A stretch of DNA of 64,000 nucleotides, taken from NCBI RefSeq assembly GCF_041928815.1, contig NZ_JBHFEI010000008.1:228035-292034 (forward strand), written 5' to 3'. The number at the start of each line of letters is the position of its first letter. The stretch's first letter is position 1. The position numbers and the translations under genes are program-made. The notes under the pieces are model-generated. The model saw only the letters and a program-made list of their open reading frames with translations. It was not told the origin of the DNA and made no database searches. Of this stretch, positions 40,941 through 50,802 are shown in pieces. The DNA comes from JBHFEI01 sp041928815 (lineage in GTDB: Bacteria > Pseudomonadota > Alphaproteobacteria > Rhizobiales > Rhizobiaceae).

Positions 40941-42379
40941 AAGAAGGACCGGGCCGCGACCTCGGCCGCCGTGCCGATCGGCCCGCCGATCAGGACATAG
41001 GCGAGCACGAACAGGCCGGACACGCCATAGACGAGCCGCAGGACCGCCGGCGACGGCTGGAACGTGGCCTTCGCCTCGTCGAACCACATCAGCTTGATGA
41101 CGCGGAGATAGTAGTAGGCGCCGACGACCGAGGCGAGAACGCCGATGACGGCGAGCGCATAGAGTTTTGCCTCGACGGCGGCAACGAAGACGAAATACTT
41201 GGCGAAGAACCCCGCGAGCGGCGGAATGCCCGCCAGCGAGAACATCATGATCGTCAGAACCGTCGCCATGAAGGGATTGGTCTGCGACAGGCCGGCGAGG
41301 TCATCGACGGATTCGGTCACCTTGCCGTCCGCCTGACGCATCGACATGACGATGGCGAAGGTGCCGAGCGTCATCACCATGTAGATCAGCATGTAGAGGA
41401 TGACGCCAGTGACACCGGCGGCGGAGCCGGCGGCAAGGCCGACCAGCGCATAGCCCATGTGGCCGATCGAGGAATAGGCCATCAGCCGCTTGATGTTCGA
41501 CTGGCCGATCGCCGCGAAGGCGCCGAGCAGCATCGAGGCGATGGCGATGAAGACGATGACCTGCTGCCAGTCGGGCAGCACCGGCTCGAAGGCGGTGATG
41601 ACGATGCGCACCAGCATCGCCATCGCCGCGACCTTCGGCGCGGCGGCGAAGAAGGCGGTCACCGGCGTCGGTGCGCCCTCGTAGACGTCGGGCGTCCACA
41701 TGTGGAACGGAACGGCCGAGATCTTGAAGGCGATGCCGGCGAGCACGAAGACGAGGCCGAAGACGAGGCCGAGCGAGCGCTCGTCGGCAGTCAGCGCGGC
41801 GGCGATCTCGGGGAAGCCGGTATGGCCGGTAAAACCGTAGACCAGCGACATGCCGTAGAGCAGCATGCCCGAGGACAGAGCGCCGAGGACGAAATATTTC
41901 AGGCCCGCTTCCGTCGCCTTCAGATTGTCGCGGTTGATCGCCGCGACGACGTAGAGCGCCAGCGACTGCAGCTCCAGCGCCAGGTAGAGCGCGATCAGGT
42001 CGTTCGCCGAGATCATCAGCATCATGCCGAGCGTCGACAGCACCACAAGGACCGGGAACTCGAACTGGTCGATGCCCGCCTCCTTGCGCTGGCCGGCAGT
42101 CATGGCCAGCGCCACGACGGACCCGATCAGGGCGAGGATCTTCATGAAGCGGGCGAAGGGATCGGCGGCGAAGACGCCGCCATAGGCATCGCCGCTGCCG
42201 CCGGCAAAGGCGAGCCACAGGCCGGCGAAGGCGAGCAGCAGCGTCGCGAGGATCGTGACGAGCCGCGAGGACTTCGCACCCGCATAGACGCCGACCATGA
42301 GCAGGGCGAGCGCACCGAGGGCCAGAATGACCTCGGCGGCCGACAGCGACAGGCTAGCGAGAATGGTATCAGCGGTCAT
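40937..42379 (-). CDS. nuoN: NADH-quinone oxidoreductase subunit N
   Basis: One of the three antiporter-like proton-pumping subunits of complex I in the inner membrane. The 480-residue protein has about fourteen membrane helices. The conserved block KISAVPFHMWTPDVYEGAPT and the proton-path lysines (KVAAMAMLVRI, SNIKRLMAYSSIGHMGYALV) are present. It is the last nuo gene, overlapping birA by 4 bases and 19 bases after nuoM. Confidence 0.97.
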   Translation of the reverse strand: MTADTILASLSLSAAEVILALGALALLMVGVYAGAKSSRLVTILATLLLAFAGLWLAFAGGSGDAYGGVFAADPFARFMKILALIGSVVALAMTAGQRKEAGIDQFEFPVLVVLSTLGMMLMISANDLIALYLALELQSLALYVVAAINRDNLKATEAGLKYFVLGALSSGMLLYGMSLVYGFTGHTGFPEIAAALTADERSLGLVFGLVFVLAGIAFKISAVPFHMWTPDVYEGAPTPVTAFFAAAPKVAAMAMLVRIVITAFEPVLPDWQQVIVFIAIASMLLGAFAAIGQSNIKRLMAYSSIGHMGYALVGLAAGSAAGVTGVILYMLIYMVMTLGTFAIVMSMRQADGKVTESVDDLAGLSQTNPFMATVLTIMMFSLAGIPPLAGFFAKYFVFVAAVEAKLYALAVIGVLASVVGAYYYLRVIKLMWFDEAKATFQPSPAVLRLVYGVSGLFVLAYVLIGGPIGTAAEVAARSFF

Positions 42380-42398
42380 TGTCCGTCCCGTCCTGTCG

Positions 42399-43910
42399 TC
42401 AGTTCATCGTGAGCGCGAGAGACTGCGCGCTCTGGAGTGCAGCGGTGTAGCTGTTGAGCAGCGCGTCGACGGAGGCCGCCGTCGCATCGAAGACCGGCGC
42501 CGGATAGACGCCGAAGAAGATGGTCAGCGCGACCAGCGGATAGAGCAGAACGCGCTCGCGCGGCGACAGGTCGAGGAGCTTCTTCAGCTTTTCCTTGTCC
42601 AGTTCGCCGAAGATCACCCGGCGATAGAGCCAGAGGGCATAGGCTGCCGACAGGATCACGCCCGTCGTCGCGAAGATGCCGACCCAGCTGTTGGCGCGGA
42701 AGGCGCCAAGCAGCGTCATCACCTCGCCGACGAAGCCGGATGTGCCGGGCAGGCCGACATTGGCCATGGTGAAGACCATGAAGGCAACGGCATATTTCGG
42801 CATGTTGTTGACGAGGCCGCCATAGGCCGCGATCTCGCGGGTATGGGTGCGGTCGTAGACGACGCCGACGCAGAGGAAGAGCGCGCCGGAGACGATGCCG
42901 TGCGACAGCATCTGGTAGATCGCGCCCTGCACGCCCTGCTCGTTGGCCGCGAAGATGCCCATGGTGACATAGCCCATATGGGCGACGGACGAGTAAGCGA
43001 TCAGCTTCTTGATGTCGGTCTGCATCATCGCCACCAGCGAAGTGTAGATGATGGCGATGACCGACAGCGCGAAGACGAAGGGGGCGAAATAGTCGGACGC
43101 CAGCGGGAACATCGGCAGCGAGAAGCGTAAGAAACCGTAGCCGCCGAGCTTCAGCAGCACGCCCGCCAGGATGACCGAACCGGCGGTCGGCGCCTGGACG
43201 TGCGCGTCCGGAAGCCAGGTGTGCACCGGCCACATCGGCATCTTCACCGCAAAAGAGGCGAAGAAGGCGAGCCAGAGCCAGGTCTGCATCTGCGGCGGGA
43301 AATCATGCTTCAGCAGTTCGGCGATGTCGGTCGTGCCGGCCTGCCAGTACATCGCCATGATGGCGACGAGCATCAGCACCGAGCCGAGCAGCGTATAGAG
43401 GAAGAACTTGTAGCTGGCATAGACCCGGTCCTTGCCGCCCCAGACGCCGATGATGATGAACATCGGGATCAGGCCCGCCTCGAAGAAGACGTAGAACAGC
43501 ACGATGTCGAGCGACACGAACACGCCGATCATCAGCGTCTCGAGCAGCAGGAAGGCGATCATGTACTGCTTCAGGCGCTTTTCGACCGAGTACCAGCTCG
43601 CCAGCACGCAGAAGGGCATCAGGAAGGCGGAGAGCACGACGAAGAGCACCGAGATGCCGTCGATGCCGAGATGGTAGGAGATGCCGGTGCCGAGCCAGGC
43701 ATGCTTCTCCACCATCTGGAAACCGGCATTGCTGTTGTCGAAGCCGGCCCAGACGATCAGCGACAGGACGAAGGTCGCAACCGTCGTCGCCAGCGCGATG
43801 TTCAGGATGTTGCGGCGGCCGTCGGGGCTGCCCTCCTGCAACAGAAGGAGCAGCGCCACGCCGACCAGCGGCAGGAAGGTGACCGCTGAAAGAATGGGCC
43901 AATCGGTCAT
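42399..43910 (-). CDS. nuoM: NADH-quinone oxidoreductase subunit M
   Basis: Antiporter-like membrane subunit of complex I, 503 residues. It shows the hallmark SFAVKMPMWPVHTWLPDAHVQAPTAG region (here interrupted only for quotation) and TDIKKLIAYSSVAHMGYVTM. The essential glutamate of helix 5 lies in FLLLETLMIGVFVSLD. Its ATG shares one base with the nuoL stop (TGATG), so they are translated in tandem. Confidence 0.97.
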   Translation of the reverse strand: MTDWPILSAVTFLPLVGVALLLLLQEGSPDGRRNILNIALATTVATFVLSLIVWAGFDNSNAGFQMVEKHAWLGTGISYHLGIDGISVLFVVLSAFLMPFCVLASWYSVEKRLKQYMIAFLLLETLMIGVFVSLDIVLFYVFFEAGLIPMFIIIGVWGGKDRVYASYKFFLYTLLGSVLMLVAIMAMYWQAGTTDIAELLKHDFPPQMQTWLWLAFFASFAVKMPMWPVHTWLPDAHVQAPTAGSVILAGVLLKLGGYGFLRFSLPMFPLASDYFAPFVFALSVIAIIYTSLVAMMQTDIKKLIAYSSVAHMGYVTMGIFAANEQGVQGAIYQMLSHGIVSGALFLCVGVVYDRTHTREIAAYGGLVNNMPKYAVAFMVFTMANVGLPGTSGFVGEVMTLLGAFRANSWVGIFATTGVILSAAYALWLYRRVIFGELDKEKLKKLLDLSPRERVLLYPLVALTIFFGVYPAPVFDATAASVDALLNSYTAALQSAQSLALTMN

Positions 43911-45907
43911 CAGTGAGCACTCCCGAGCATCATCCAGGTGACCAGGGCAGCAATGCCGATCAGCATGGCGAAGGCATAATGATAGAGGTAGCCGGTCTGC
44001 AGCCGCACAACGCGGCCGGTGACGTCCAGGACGCGCGCGGCGACCGCGTTCGGCCCGTAGCCGTCGATCACCGTCACGTCACCCTTCTGCCAGAGGAAGG
44101 TGCCGATGCGCTTGGCGGTGCGGACGAACAGGAAGTCGTAGAGTTCGTCGAAGTACCACTTGTTCAGCAGGAACTGGTACAGGCCGCGATGCTGCGCCGC
44201 CAGTTCACGCGGGGTCGAGGGCGACTTGATGTACATGTACCAGGCGGTGCCGAGGCCGAGGAGCATGGCGATGAAGGGGCTGAGCTTCACCCACGCAGGA
44301 ACGTGGTGGAATTCCTCCAGGATCTCGTTTTCCGGACCGGTGAACAGCGCGCCCTGCCAGAATTCAGCATAGTGGTGACCGAAGAAGTCGCCCTGGAAGA
44401 TCACGCCGGCAAACACCGCGCCGAAGGCGAGAAGGTAAAGCGGAATGAGCATGACGTTCGGTGATTCATGCACGTGGTGCATGACCTCGTGCGAGGCACG
44501 CGGCTTGCCGAAGAAGGTCATGAAAATCAGCCGCCAGGAATAGAAGCTGGTGAACATGGCCGCGATGACGAGCAGCGTGAAGGCGAAGCCGCCCGCCGCC
44601 GAATGCGAGGCGAAGGCCGATTCGATGATGAAGTCCTTGGAGAAGAAGCCGGCGAAGCCGATCGGCGTGAAGGGGATGCCGACGCCGGTGATCGCCAGCG
44701 TGCCGATGATCATCATCGCGAACGTCTTCGGGATATGGGTGCGCAGGCCGCCCATGTAGCGCATGTCCTGCTCGCCATCGACGGCGTGGATGACCGAGCC
44801 GGCGCAGAGGAAAAGCAGCGCCTTGAAGAAGGCGTGCGTGAACAGGTGGAAGACCGCCGCGCCATAGGCGCCGACGCCGAGCGCCACGAACATGTAGCCG
44901 AGCTGCGAGCAGGTCGAATAGGCGATGACGCGCTTGATGTCGTTCTGCACAAGGCCGACGGTCGCGGCGAAGAAGGCGGTGATCGCGCCGATGATCGTCA
45001 CGACGAGAAGCGCCGTGTGCGACAGTTCGAAGATCGGCGACATGCGGGCGACGAGGAAGACGCCGGCGGTGACCATCGTCGCGGCATGGATGAGGGCCGA
45101 GACCGGGGTCGGGCCTTCCATCGCGTCCGGCAGCCAGGTGTGCAGCAGGAACTGCGCCGACTTGCCCATGGCGCCGACGAAGAGCAGCAGGCAGGCGCCG
45201 GTGATCGCATGGGCCTTGTCGAGATGCAGGCCGAACAGCGTCAGCACGGCCTCGCCGCCCTCCGCCGCCCCTTCGGCCGGCAGATAGCTCTGCGCCGCGG
45301 CGAAGATCGTCTCGAAATTGACCGAGCCGAACAGGACGAAGACGGAGAAGATGCCGAGCGCGAAGCCGAAGTCGCCGACGCGGTTGACGATGAAGGCCTT
45401 CATCGCCGCGGCACTCGCCGACGGCTTCTTGTACCAGAAGCCGATCAGCAGGTAGGAGGCAAGACCGACGCCCTCCCAGCCGAAGAACATCTGCAGCAGA
45501 TTGTCCGACGTGATCAGCATCAGCATCGCGAAGGTGAACAGCGACAGATAGGAGAAGAAGCGCGGCCGATGCGGATCATGATGCATGTAGCCGACGGAAT
45601 AGACGTGAACGAGGGTCGAGACCGAATTGACCACGACGAACATCACCGCCGTCAGCGTATCGACGCGGAAGGCCCATTCGACATCGAGGCCGCCGGACTG
45701 GATCCAGCGCAGCACCGACACCTTGACCATCTCCGTCTCGCCGAGCGCGACGGTGAAGAAGGTGACCCAGGACAGAAGGGCGACGACCAGCATCAGCCCG
45801 GTGGTGACGTATTCGGACGCCCTTGCGCCGATGGCACGGCCGCCGAGACCGGCGATCAGCGCGCCGATCAGCGGCAGGAACACGATGGCCTTGATGATCG
45901 TATCCAT
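43910..45907 (-). CDS. nuoL: NADH-quinone oxidoreductase subunit L
   Basis: The distal antiporter-like subunit of complex I, 665 residues. About sixteen helices end in the long lateral helix that clamps M, N and K. Conserved parts are VEWAFRVDTLTAVMFVVV, FLLHTWLPDAMEGPTPVSAL and NDIKRVIAYSTCSQLGYMFV. It starts 7 bases after nuoK. Confidence 0.97.
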   Translation of the reverse strand: MDTIIKAIVFLPLIGALIAGLGGRAIGARASEYVTTGLMLVVALLSWVTFFTVALGETEMVKVSVLRWIQSGGLDVEWAFRVDTLTAVMFVVVNSVSTLVHVYSVGYMHHDPHRPRFFSYLSLFTFAMLMLITSDNLLQMFFGWEGVGLASYLLIGFWYKKPSASAAAMKAFIVNRVGDFGFALGIFSVFVLFGSVNFETIFAAAQSYLPAEGAAEGGEAVLTLFGLHLDKAHAITGACLLLFVGAMGKSAQFLLHTWLPDAMEGPTPVSALIHAATMVTAGVFLVARMSPIFELSHTALLVVTIIGAITAFFAATVGLVQNDIKRVIAYSTCSQLGYMFVALGVGAYGAAVFHLFTHAFFKALLFLCAGSVIHAVDGEQDMRYMGGLRTHIPKTFAMMIIGTLAITGVGIPFTPIGFAGFFSKDFIIESAFASHSAAGGFAFTLLVIAAMFTSFYSWRLIFMTFFGKPRASHEVMHHVHESPNVMLIPLYLLAFGAVFAGVIFQGDFFGHHYAEFWQGALFTGPENEILEEFHHVPAWVKLSPFIAMLLGLGTAWYMYIKSPSTPRELAAQHRGLYQFLLNKWYFDELYDFLFVRTAKRIGTFLWQKGDVTVIDGYGPNAVAARVLDVTGRVVRLQTGYLYHYAFAMLIGIAALVTWMMLGSAH

Positions 45908-45914
45908 CTGCGGT

Positions 45915-46223
45915 TCAGCCCTTCATCATGTTGACGTCTTCGACCGCGATCGAGCCGCGGTTGCGATAGAAGACGACGAGAATTGCAAGGCCGATCGCGG
46001 CTTCGGCAGCCGCCACCGTCAGGATGAACAGCGCGAAGATCTGGCCGGTGATGTCGTTGAGGAAGGCCGAGAAGGCCACCATGTTGATGTTGACCGCAAG
46101 CAGGATCAGTTCGACCGACATCAGGATGACGATGACGTTCCGGCGGTTGAGGAAGATGCCGAAAATGCCAAAGGTGAACAGGATGGCGCTGACGGTCAGA
46201 TAATGGGAAATGCCGATTTCCAT
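45915..46223 (-). CDS. nuoK: NADH-quinone oxidoreductase subunit K
   Basis: Three-helix membrane subunit of complex I, 102 residues, starting MEIGISHYLTVSAILFTFGI. The conserved glutamates are in VILMSVELILLAVNIN and AAAEAAIGLAILV; both are needed for proton transfer near the quinone arm. It lies 28 bases after nuoJ. Confidence 0.97.
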   Translation of the reverse strand: MEIGISHYLTVSAILFTFGIFGIFLNRRNVIVILMSVELILLAVNINMVAFSAFLNDITGQIFALFILTVAAAEAAIGLAILVVFYRNRGSIAVEDVNMMKG

Positions 46224-46251
46224 GGGTGTAAGTCCTTGACCTTGCGCTGCC

Positions 46252-46866
46252 CTAGACGCCCTGACCCGGCTTGACCTTGACCACCTCGACGGCGGTCGCG
46301 GGCGTGCGGGCGACCTGGTTTGAAATGTTCTGCCGCTTGATGTTCTCGCGGTGGCGCAGCGTCAGCACGATGGCGCCGATCATCGCCACGAGCAGCACGA
46401 GGCCGGCGATCTGGAAGAAGTAGACGTAGTGGGTGTAGAGCACGTCGCCGAGGGCGGCCGTGTTGGTGCGCTCGCTGACCGGCGGGATCGGCATCGACAC
46501 GCTGCTGGCGATTTCCGGCGAGATCACGCTGCCGCCGACGACGATCACCAGTTCCGCCGCAAGCACGATGCCGATCAGCGCGCCGACCGGCGCGTAGTCC
46601 AGCGCCTTCGAGCGCAGTTCCGCGAAGTCGATGTCGAGCATCATGACGACGAAGAGGAAGAGCACCGCCACCGCGCCGACATAGACGACAAGCAGGATCA
46701 TCGCCAGGAACTCGGCGCCGGTCAGCAGGAACAGGCCGGCGGAGTTGAAGAAGGTGAGGATCAGGAACAGGACCGAATAGACCGGGTTCCGCGACGCGAT
46801 CACCATGAAGGCCGACGCCACGGCGACGAAGGCGAAAAGATAGAAGAAGAAGACCTGCAGACCCAT
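46252..46866 (-). CDS. nuoJ: NADH-quinone oxidoreductase subunit J
   Basis: Membrane subunit of complex I, 204 residues and five helices. The conserved third helix carries LLTGAEFLAMILLVVYVGAV and the block FLFVVMMLDIDFAELR. The start MGLQVFFFYLFAFVAVASAF at 46866 is the family N-terminus; the frame is open upstream without homology. The gap to nuoI is 137 bases and contains no gene. Confidence 0.96.
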   Translation of the reverse strand: MGLQVFFFYLFAFVAVASAFMVIASRNPVYSVLFLILTFFNSAGLFLLTGAEFLAMILLVVYVGAVAVLFLFVVMMLDIDFAELRSKALDYAPVGALIGIVLAAELVIVVGGSVISPEIASSVSMPIPPVSERTNTAALGDVLYTHYVYFFQIAGLVLLVAMIGAIVLTLRHRENIKRQNISNQVARTPATAVEVVKVKPGQGV

Positions 46867-47003
46867 GATCGGTGCCTTTTCATTCCCTGGGCGAAGCCGG
46901 CGGCGCAGCTCGCCGCCAACCCCGCCAAAATCCGGCGGAGCCGATCCGCCGGCGACGTGTCCTGTCTTGCATGCATCCGCGCCTCCAAGGGCGGGAAAGC
47001 GTC

Positions 47004-47495
47004 TCAGCGGTGGGGCGAGTCGATCGCGATGTTGCGCGCGATCTCGCGCTCCCACCGGTCACCGTTCGCGAGCAGCTTGTCCTTGTCGTAATAGAGTTCC
47101 TCGCGCGTCTCGACGGAGAACTCGAAGTTCGGCCCCTCGACGATGGCGTCGACCGGGCAGGCCTCCTGGCAGAAGCCGCAATAGATGCACTTCACCATGT
47201 CGATGTCGTAGCGCACCGTGCGGCGCGTGCCGTCGTTGCGGCGCGGGCCGGCCTCGATGGTGATCGCCTGCGCGGGACAGATCGCCTCGCACAGCTTGCA
47301 GGCGATGCAGCGTTCCTCGCCGTTCGGATAGCGGCGCAGCGCATGCTCGCCGCGGAAGCGCGGGCTGACCGGCCCCTTCTCGAAGGGATAGTTCACCGTC
47401 GCCTTCGGCTTGAAGAAATAGCGCATCGACAGGAAGAAGGCGCCGACGAACTCCTTGAGGAACAGCGAGCTGACGGCCTGGGAAAGGCTAGCCAT
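47004..47495 (-). CDS. nuoI: NADH-quinone oxidoreductase subunit I
   Basis: Peripheral-arm subunit carrying two 4Fe-4S clusters (N6a, N6b) that pass electrons towards NuoB. The 163-residue protein has the two ferredoxin motifs CIACKLCEAICPAQAI and CIYCGFCQEACPVDAI, all eight cysteines present, and the N-terminal amphipathic region LFLKEFVGAFFLSMRYFF. Confidence 0.97.
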   Translation of the reverse strand: MASLSQAVSSLFLKEFVGAFFLSMRYFFKPKATVNYPFEKGPVSPRFRGEHALRRYPNGEERCIACKLCEAICPAQAITIEAGPRRNDGTRRTVRYDIDMVKCIYCGFCQEACPVDAIVEGPNFEFSVETREELYYDKDKLLANGDRWEREIARNIAIDSPHR

Positions 47496-47544
47496 GTTCA
47501 GACTCCAGACTTTTCTGCGATGTGGCGAAGCGGGACGGCCGGCA

Positions 47545-48588
47545 TCATGCCCACCCCGTCAGCTTCAGCACGAAGGCGACGATGACGACCATGGCGAGCG
47601 ACAGCGGCAGGAACACCTTCCAGCCGAGACGCATCAACTGGTCGTAGCGGTAGCGCGGCACGAAGGCCTTCACCATGGCGAACATGAAGAACACCAGCGA
47701 CGCCTTCAGCACGAACCAGACGATGCCCGGGATCCAGTTGATCACCGGCACGTCGAGCGGCGGCAGCCATCCGCCGAGGAACAGGATCGTCGTCAGCGAG
47801 CACATCAGCACGATCGCCGCATATTCGCCGAGCATGAACATCATATACGGCGTCGAGCCGTATTCGACCATGAAGCCGGCGACGAGTTCCGATTCGGCCT
47901 CCGGCAGGTCGAAGGGCGGGCGGTTCGTCTCGGCCAGCGCCGAGATGAAGAAGATGACGAACATCGGGAACAGCGCCAGCCAGTGCCAGTCGAGGAAGGA
48001 GGCCGGCAGGCCGATCATCGTGCCGAGGCCGTCGGACTGGGCGTTGACGATGTCGGTGAGGTTCAGCGACCCGACGCAGAGCAGGACGGTGACGATGACG
48101 AAGCCGATCGAGACTTCGTAGGAGACCATCTGCGCCGCCGAGCGCAGCGCGCCGAGGAACGGATATTTCGAGTTCGACGCCCAGCCGCCCATGATGATGC
48201 CATAGACCTCGAGCGAGGAGATGGCGAAGACGTAGAGGATGCCGACATTGATGTCGGCGATCACCCAGTTCTGGTTGAGCGGGATGACCGCCCAGGCGGC
48301 GAGCGCCAGCGTCACCGAGACGAGCGGCGCGAGCAGGAAGATCGCCTTGTTGGCGCCGGCCGGGATGATCGGCTCCTTGAAGACGAACTTCAAAAGATCG
48401 GCGAAGGACTGGAAAAGGCCCCAGGGTCCCACCACATTCGGTCCACGGCGCAATTGCACGGCGGCCCAGATCTTGCGGTCTGCGAGCAGGATATAGGCGA
48501 TGAACAGCAGAAGCGCGACCAGCAGCAGGAGCGACTGGCCGACCATGATGATCAGGGGCCACAGAATGGTCGAAAGGAAGTTGTCCAT
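47545..48588 (-). CDS. nuoH: NADH-quinone oxidoreductase subunit H
   Basis: Membrane subunit of complex I that forms most of the quinone-binding chamber, 347 residues and eight helices. Conserved parts are ADRKIWAAVQLRRGPNVVGP, the glutamate-rich loop ALAETNRPPFDLPEAESELV and VEYGSTPYMMFMLGEYAAIV. It starts 20 bases after nuoG. Confidence 0.97.
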   Translation of the reverse strand: MDNFLSTILWPLIIMVGQSLLLLVALLLFIAYILLADRKIWAAVQLRRGPNVVGPWGLFQSFADLLKFVFKEPIIPAGANKAIFLLAPLVSVTLALAAWAVIPLNQNWVIADINVGILYVFAISSLEVYGIIMGGWASNSKYPFLGALRSAAQMVSYEVSIGFVIVTVLLCVGSLNLTDIVNAQSDGLGTMIGLPASFLDWHWLALFPMFVIFFISALAETNRPPFDLPEAESELVAGFMVEYGSTPYMMFMLGEYAAIVLMCSLTTILFLGGWLPPLDVPVINWIPGIVWFVLKASLVFFMFAMVKAFVPRYRYDQLMRLGWKVFLPLSLAMVVIVAFVLKLTGWA

Positions 48589-48608
48589 CGTGCCTCAGAG
48601 CCCCGCTT

Positions 48609-50684
48609 TCATTCCGCCGCAGCTTTGAAATTGTTGCGCGCCAGCGCGGAACATTCGGCCATGACGGCGGATGCGCGCGCTATCGGGTTCGTCAAATAGA
48701 AGTCTTTGACCGGCGACGCAAACACGGATTTCGTCATCGCACCGGCTTTTTGTGCAAGTGCGGCAATTTCAGCGCTTTCGGCCGGAACGATCTCGTCGAG
48801 CGCGGCGAAATGCGGATGGGCCGCATAGAGCGCCGCACGCAATTGCGCCAGCGAATCAAAGGGAAGCCGCTTTCCGACGACATCGGAGAGGGCGCGCAGG
48901 ATCGCCCAGTCCTCCCGGGCCTCGCCCGGCGCGAAACCGGCGCGATTGCCCATCTGCACCCGGCCTTCCGTGTTGACCCAGGTGCCCGATTTCTCGGTAT
49001 AGGCCGCGCCCGGCAGGATGACGTCGGCACTCTGCGCGCCGTTGTCGCCATGCGAGCCGATATAGGCGGTGAGCCCGGCATTCTTCGCGGAAAGATCGAT
49101 CTCGTCGGCGCCGAGCAGGAACAGAACGTCGAGCCCGCCCGTAACCATCCCGGTGGCGTTGAGACCGCCCTCCCCCGGCACGAAGCCGAGGTCGAGCCCG
49201 CCGACGCGCGAGGCCGCGGTGTGCAGAACGGCAAAGCCGTTCCACTCGTCCGTCACCGCGCCGACAGCCCCGGCAAGCGCCGCCGCCGTTGCCGCCACAC
49301 CGGGCACCGCAAGCGCGCCCTGGCCGATCAGGATCAGCGGCCGCTGCGCCTCGGAAAGCCTGGCGAAGAAGCTGCCGTTGCCGGCGGCGAGATCGGCGAG
49401 CGTATCGGTGCCGGCGCCAAGATGCTCATAGCCGTAGCGCAGTTCGCCCGCCTCGCCGATGACGCCGACCGGGAATTTTCCGGCGCGCCAGCGCTTGCGG
49501 ATCCGGGCGTTGAGCACGGCCGCCTCGTAGCGCGGATTGGCGCCGATGATCAGCAGCGCATCGGCCGTCTCGATGCCCTGGATCGTCGGGTTGAACAGGT
49601 AGCTGGCGCGGCCGGCGGAGCCGTCCAGGAGGGAACCATCCTGCCGGCAGTCGACATTGACCGAGCCGAGCGACGCCATCAGCGTCTTCAGCGCGAACAT
49701 TTCCTCGACGGAGGCGAGGTCGCCGGCGATCGCGCCGATTTTCTTGCCGTTCGACGCGGCGACGGCGGCCTTGACGACGCCGAAGGCTTCGGCCCAGGTC
49801 GCGGGCTGCAGCCGGCCATCCTTGCGGACGTAAGGCCGGTCGAGGCGCTGCGTCTTCAGGCCGTCCCAGATGAAGCGGGTCTTGTCCGAGATCCACTCCT
49901 CGTTGATCTCCTCGTTGAGGCGCGGCATGATGCGCATCACCTCACGGCCGCGCGTGTCGACTCGGATGGCGCTGCCCAGCGCATCCATGACGTCGATCGA
50001 TTCGGTCTTGCCGAGTTCCCACGGACGGGCATGGAACGCATAGGGCTTCGAGGTCAGCGCGCCGACCGGGCAAAGGTCGACGACATTGCCCTGCAGCTCG
50101 GAGGTCATCGCCTGCTCGAGATAGGTGGTGATCTCGGCGTCCTCGCCGCGGCCGATCAGGCCGAGCTCGGCGATCCCGGCCACTTCCGTGGTGAAGCGGA
50201 CGCAGCGCGTGCAGTGGATGCAGCGGTTCATCACCGTCTTGACCAGCGGGCCGATATACTTGTCCTCGACGGCGCGCTTGTTCTCGCGATAGCGGGTCGA
50301 ATCGATGCCGAAGGCCATCGCCTGGTCCTGCAGGTCGCATTCGCCGCCCTGGTCGCAGATCGGGCAGTCGAGCGGATGGTTGATCAGCAGGAATTCCATC
50401 ACGCCTTCGCGGGCCTTCTTGACCATCGGCGTGGTGGTGAAGACCTCCGGCGCCTCGCCGTTCGGGCCGGGGCGCAGGTCGCGCACGCCCATGGCGCAGG
50501 AGGCGGCCGGCTTCGGCGGCCCGCCCTTCACCTCGATCAGACACATGCGGCAGTTGCCGGCGACCGAGAGCCGCTCGTGGAAACAGAAACGCGGAACCTC
50601 GGCGCCGGCTTCCTCGCATGCCTGCAGCAGCGTGAAATGATCCGGGACCTCGATTTCTCTTCCGTCGACCTTCAGCTTCGCCAT
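48609..50684 (-). CDS. nuoG: NADH-quinone oxidoreductase subunit G
   Basis: The large iron-sulfur subunit of the electron-input arm, 691 residues. It has the N-terminal 2Fe-2S ferredoxin domain (PRFCFHERLSVAGNCRMCLI), the His/Cys-ligated cluster (HPLDCPICDQGGECDLQ), the 4Fe-4S motif (CIHCTRCVRF) and a molybdopterin-oxidoreductase-like domain without cofactor. The length matches the alphaproteobacterial/mitochondrial form. Confidence 0.97.
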   Translation of the reverse strand: MAKLKVDGREIEVPDHFTLLQACEEAGAEVPRFCFHERLSVAGNCRMCLIEVKGGPPKPAASCAMGVRDLRPGPNGEAPEVFTTTPMVKKAREGVMEFLLINHPLDCPICDQGGECDLQDQAMAFGIDSTRYRENKRAVEDKYIGPLVKTVMNRCIHCTRCVRFTTEVAGIAELGLIGRGEDAEITTYLEQAMTSELQGNVVDLCPVGALTSKPYAFHARPWELGKTESIDVMDALGSAIRVDTRGREVMRIMPRLNEEINEEWISDKTRFIWDGLKTQRLDRPYVRKDGRLQPATWAEAFGVVKAAVAASNGKKIGAIAGDLASVEEMFALKTLMASLGSVNVDCRQDGSLLDGSAGRASYLFNPTIQGIETADALLIIGANPRYEAAVLNARIRKRWRAGKFPVGVIGEAGELRYGYEHLGAGTDTLADLAAGNGSFFARLSEAQRPLILIGQGALAVPGVAATAAALAGAVGAVTDEWNGFAVLHTAASRVGGLDLGFVPGEGGLNATGMVTGGLDVLFLLGADEIDLSAKNAGLTAYIGSHGDNGAQSADVILPGAAYTEKSGTWVNTEGRVQMGNRAGFAPGEAREDWAILRALSDVVGKRLPFDSLAQLRAALYAAHPHFAALDEIVPAESAEIAALAQKAGAMTKSVFASPVKDFYLTNPIARASAVMAECSALARNNFKAAAE

Positions 50685-50802
50685 GTTCGTACTCGATCCT
50701 GTCTGTCGTCCGGCCCTGACAGAAGCCGGCTGTCCATCGTCCGTCGCGCCGCGAGACTGAAGGCCCCGCCAACAGCAGGCCGCAGTGCTTCGCTTCGAGA
50801 CA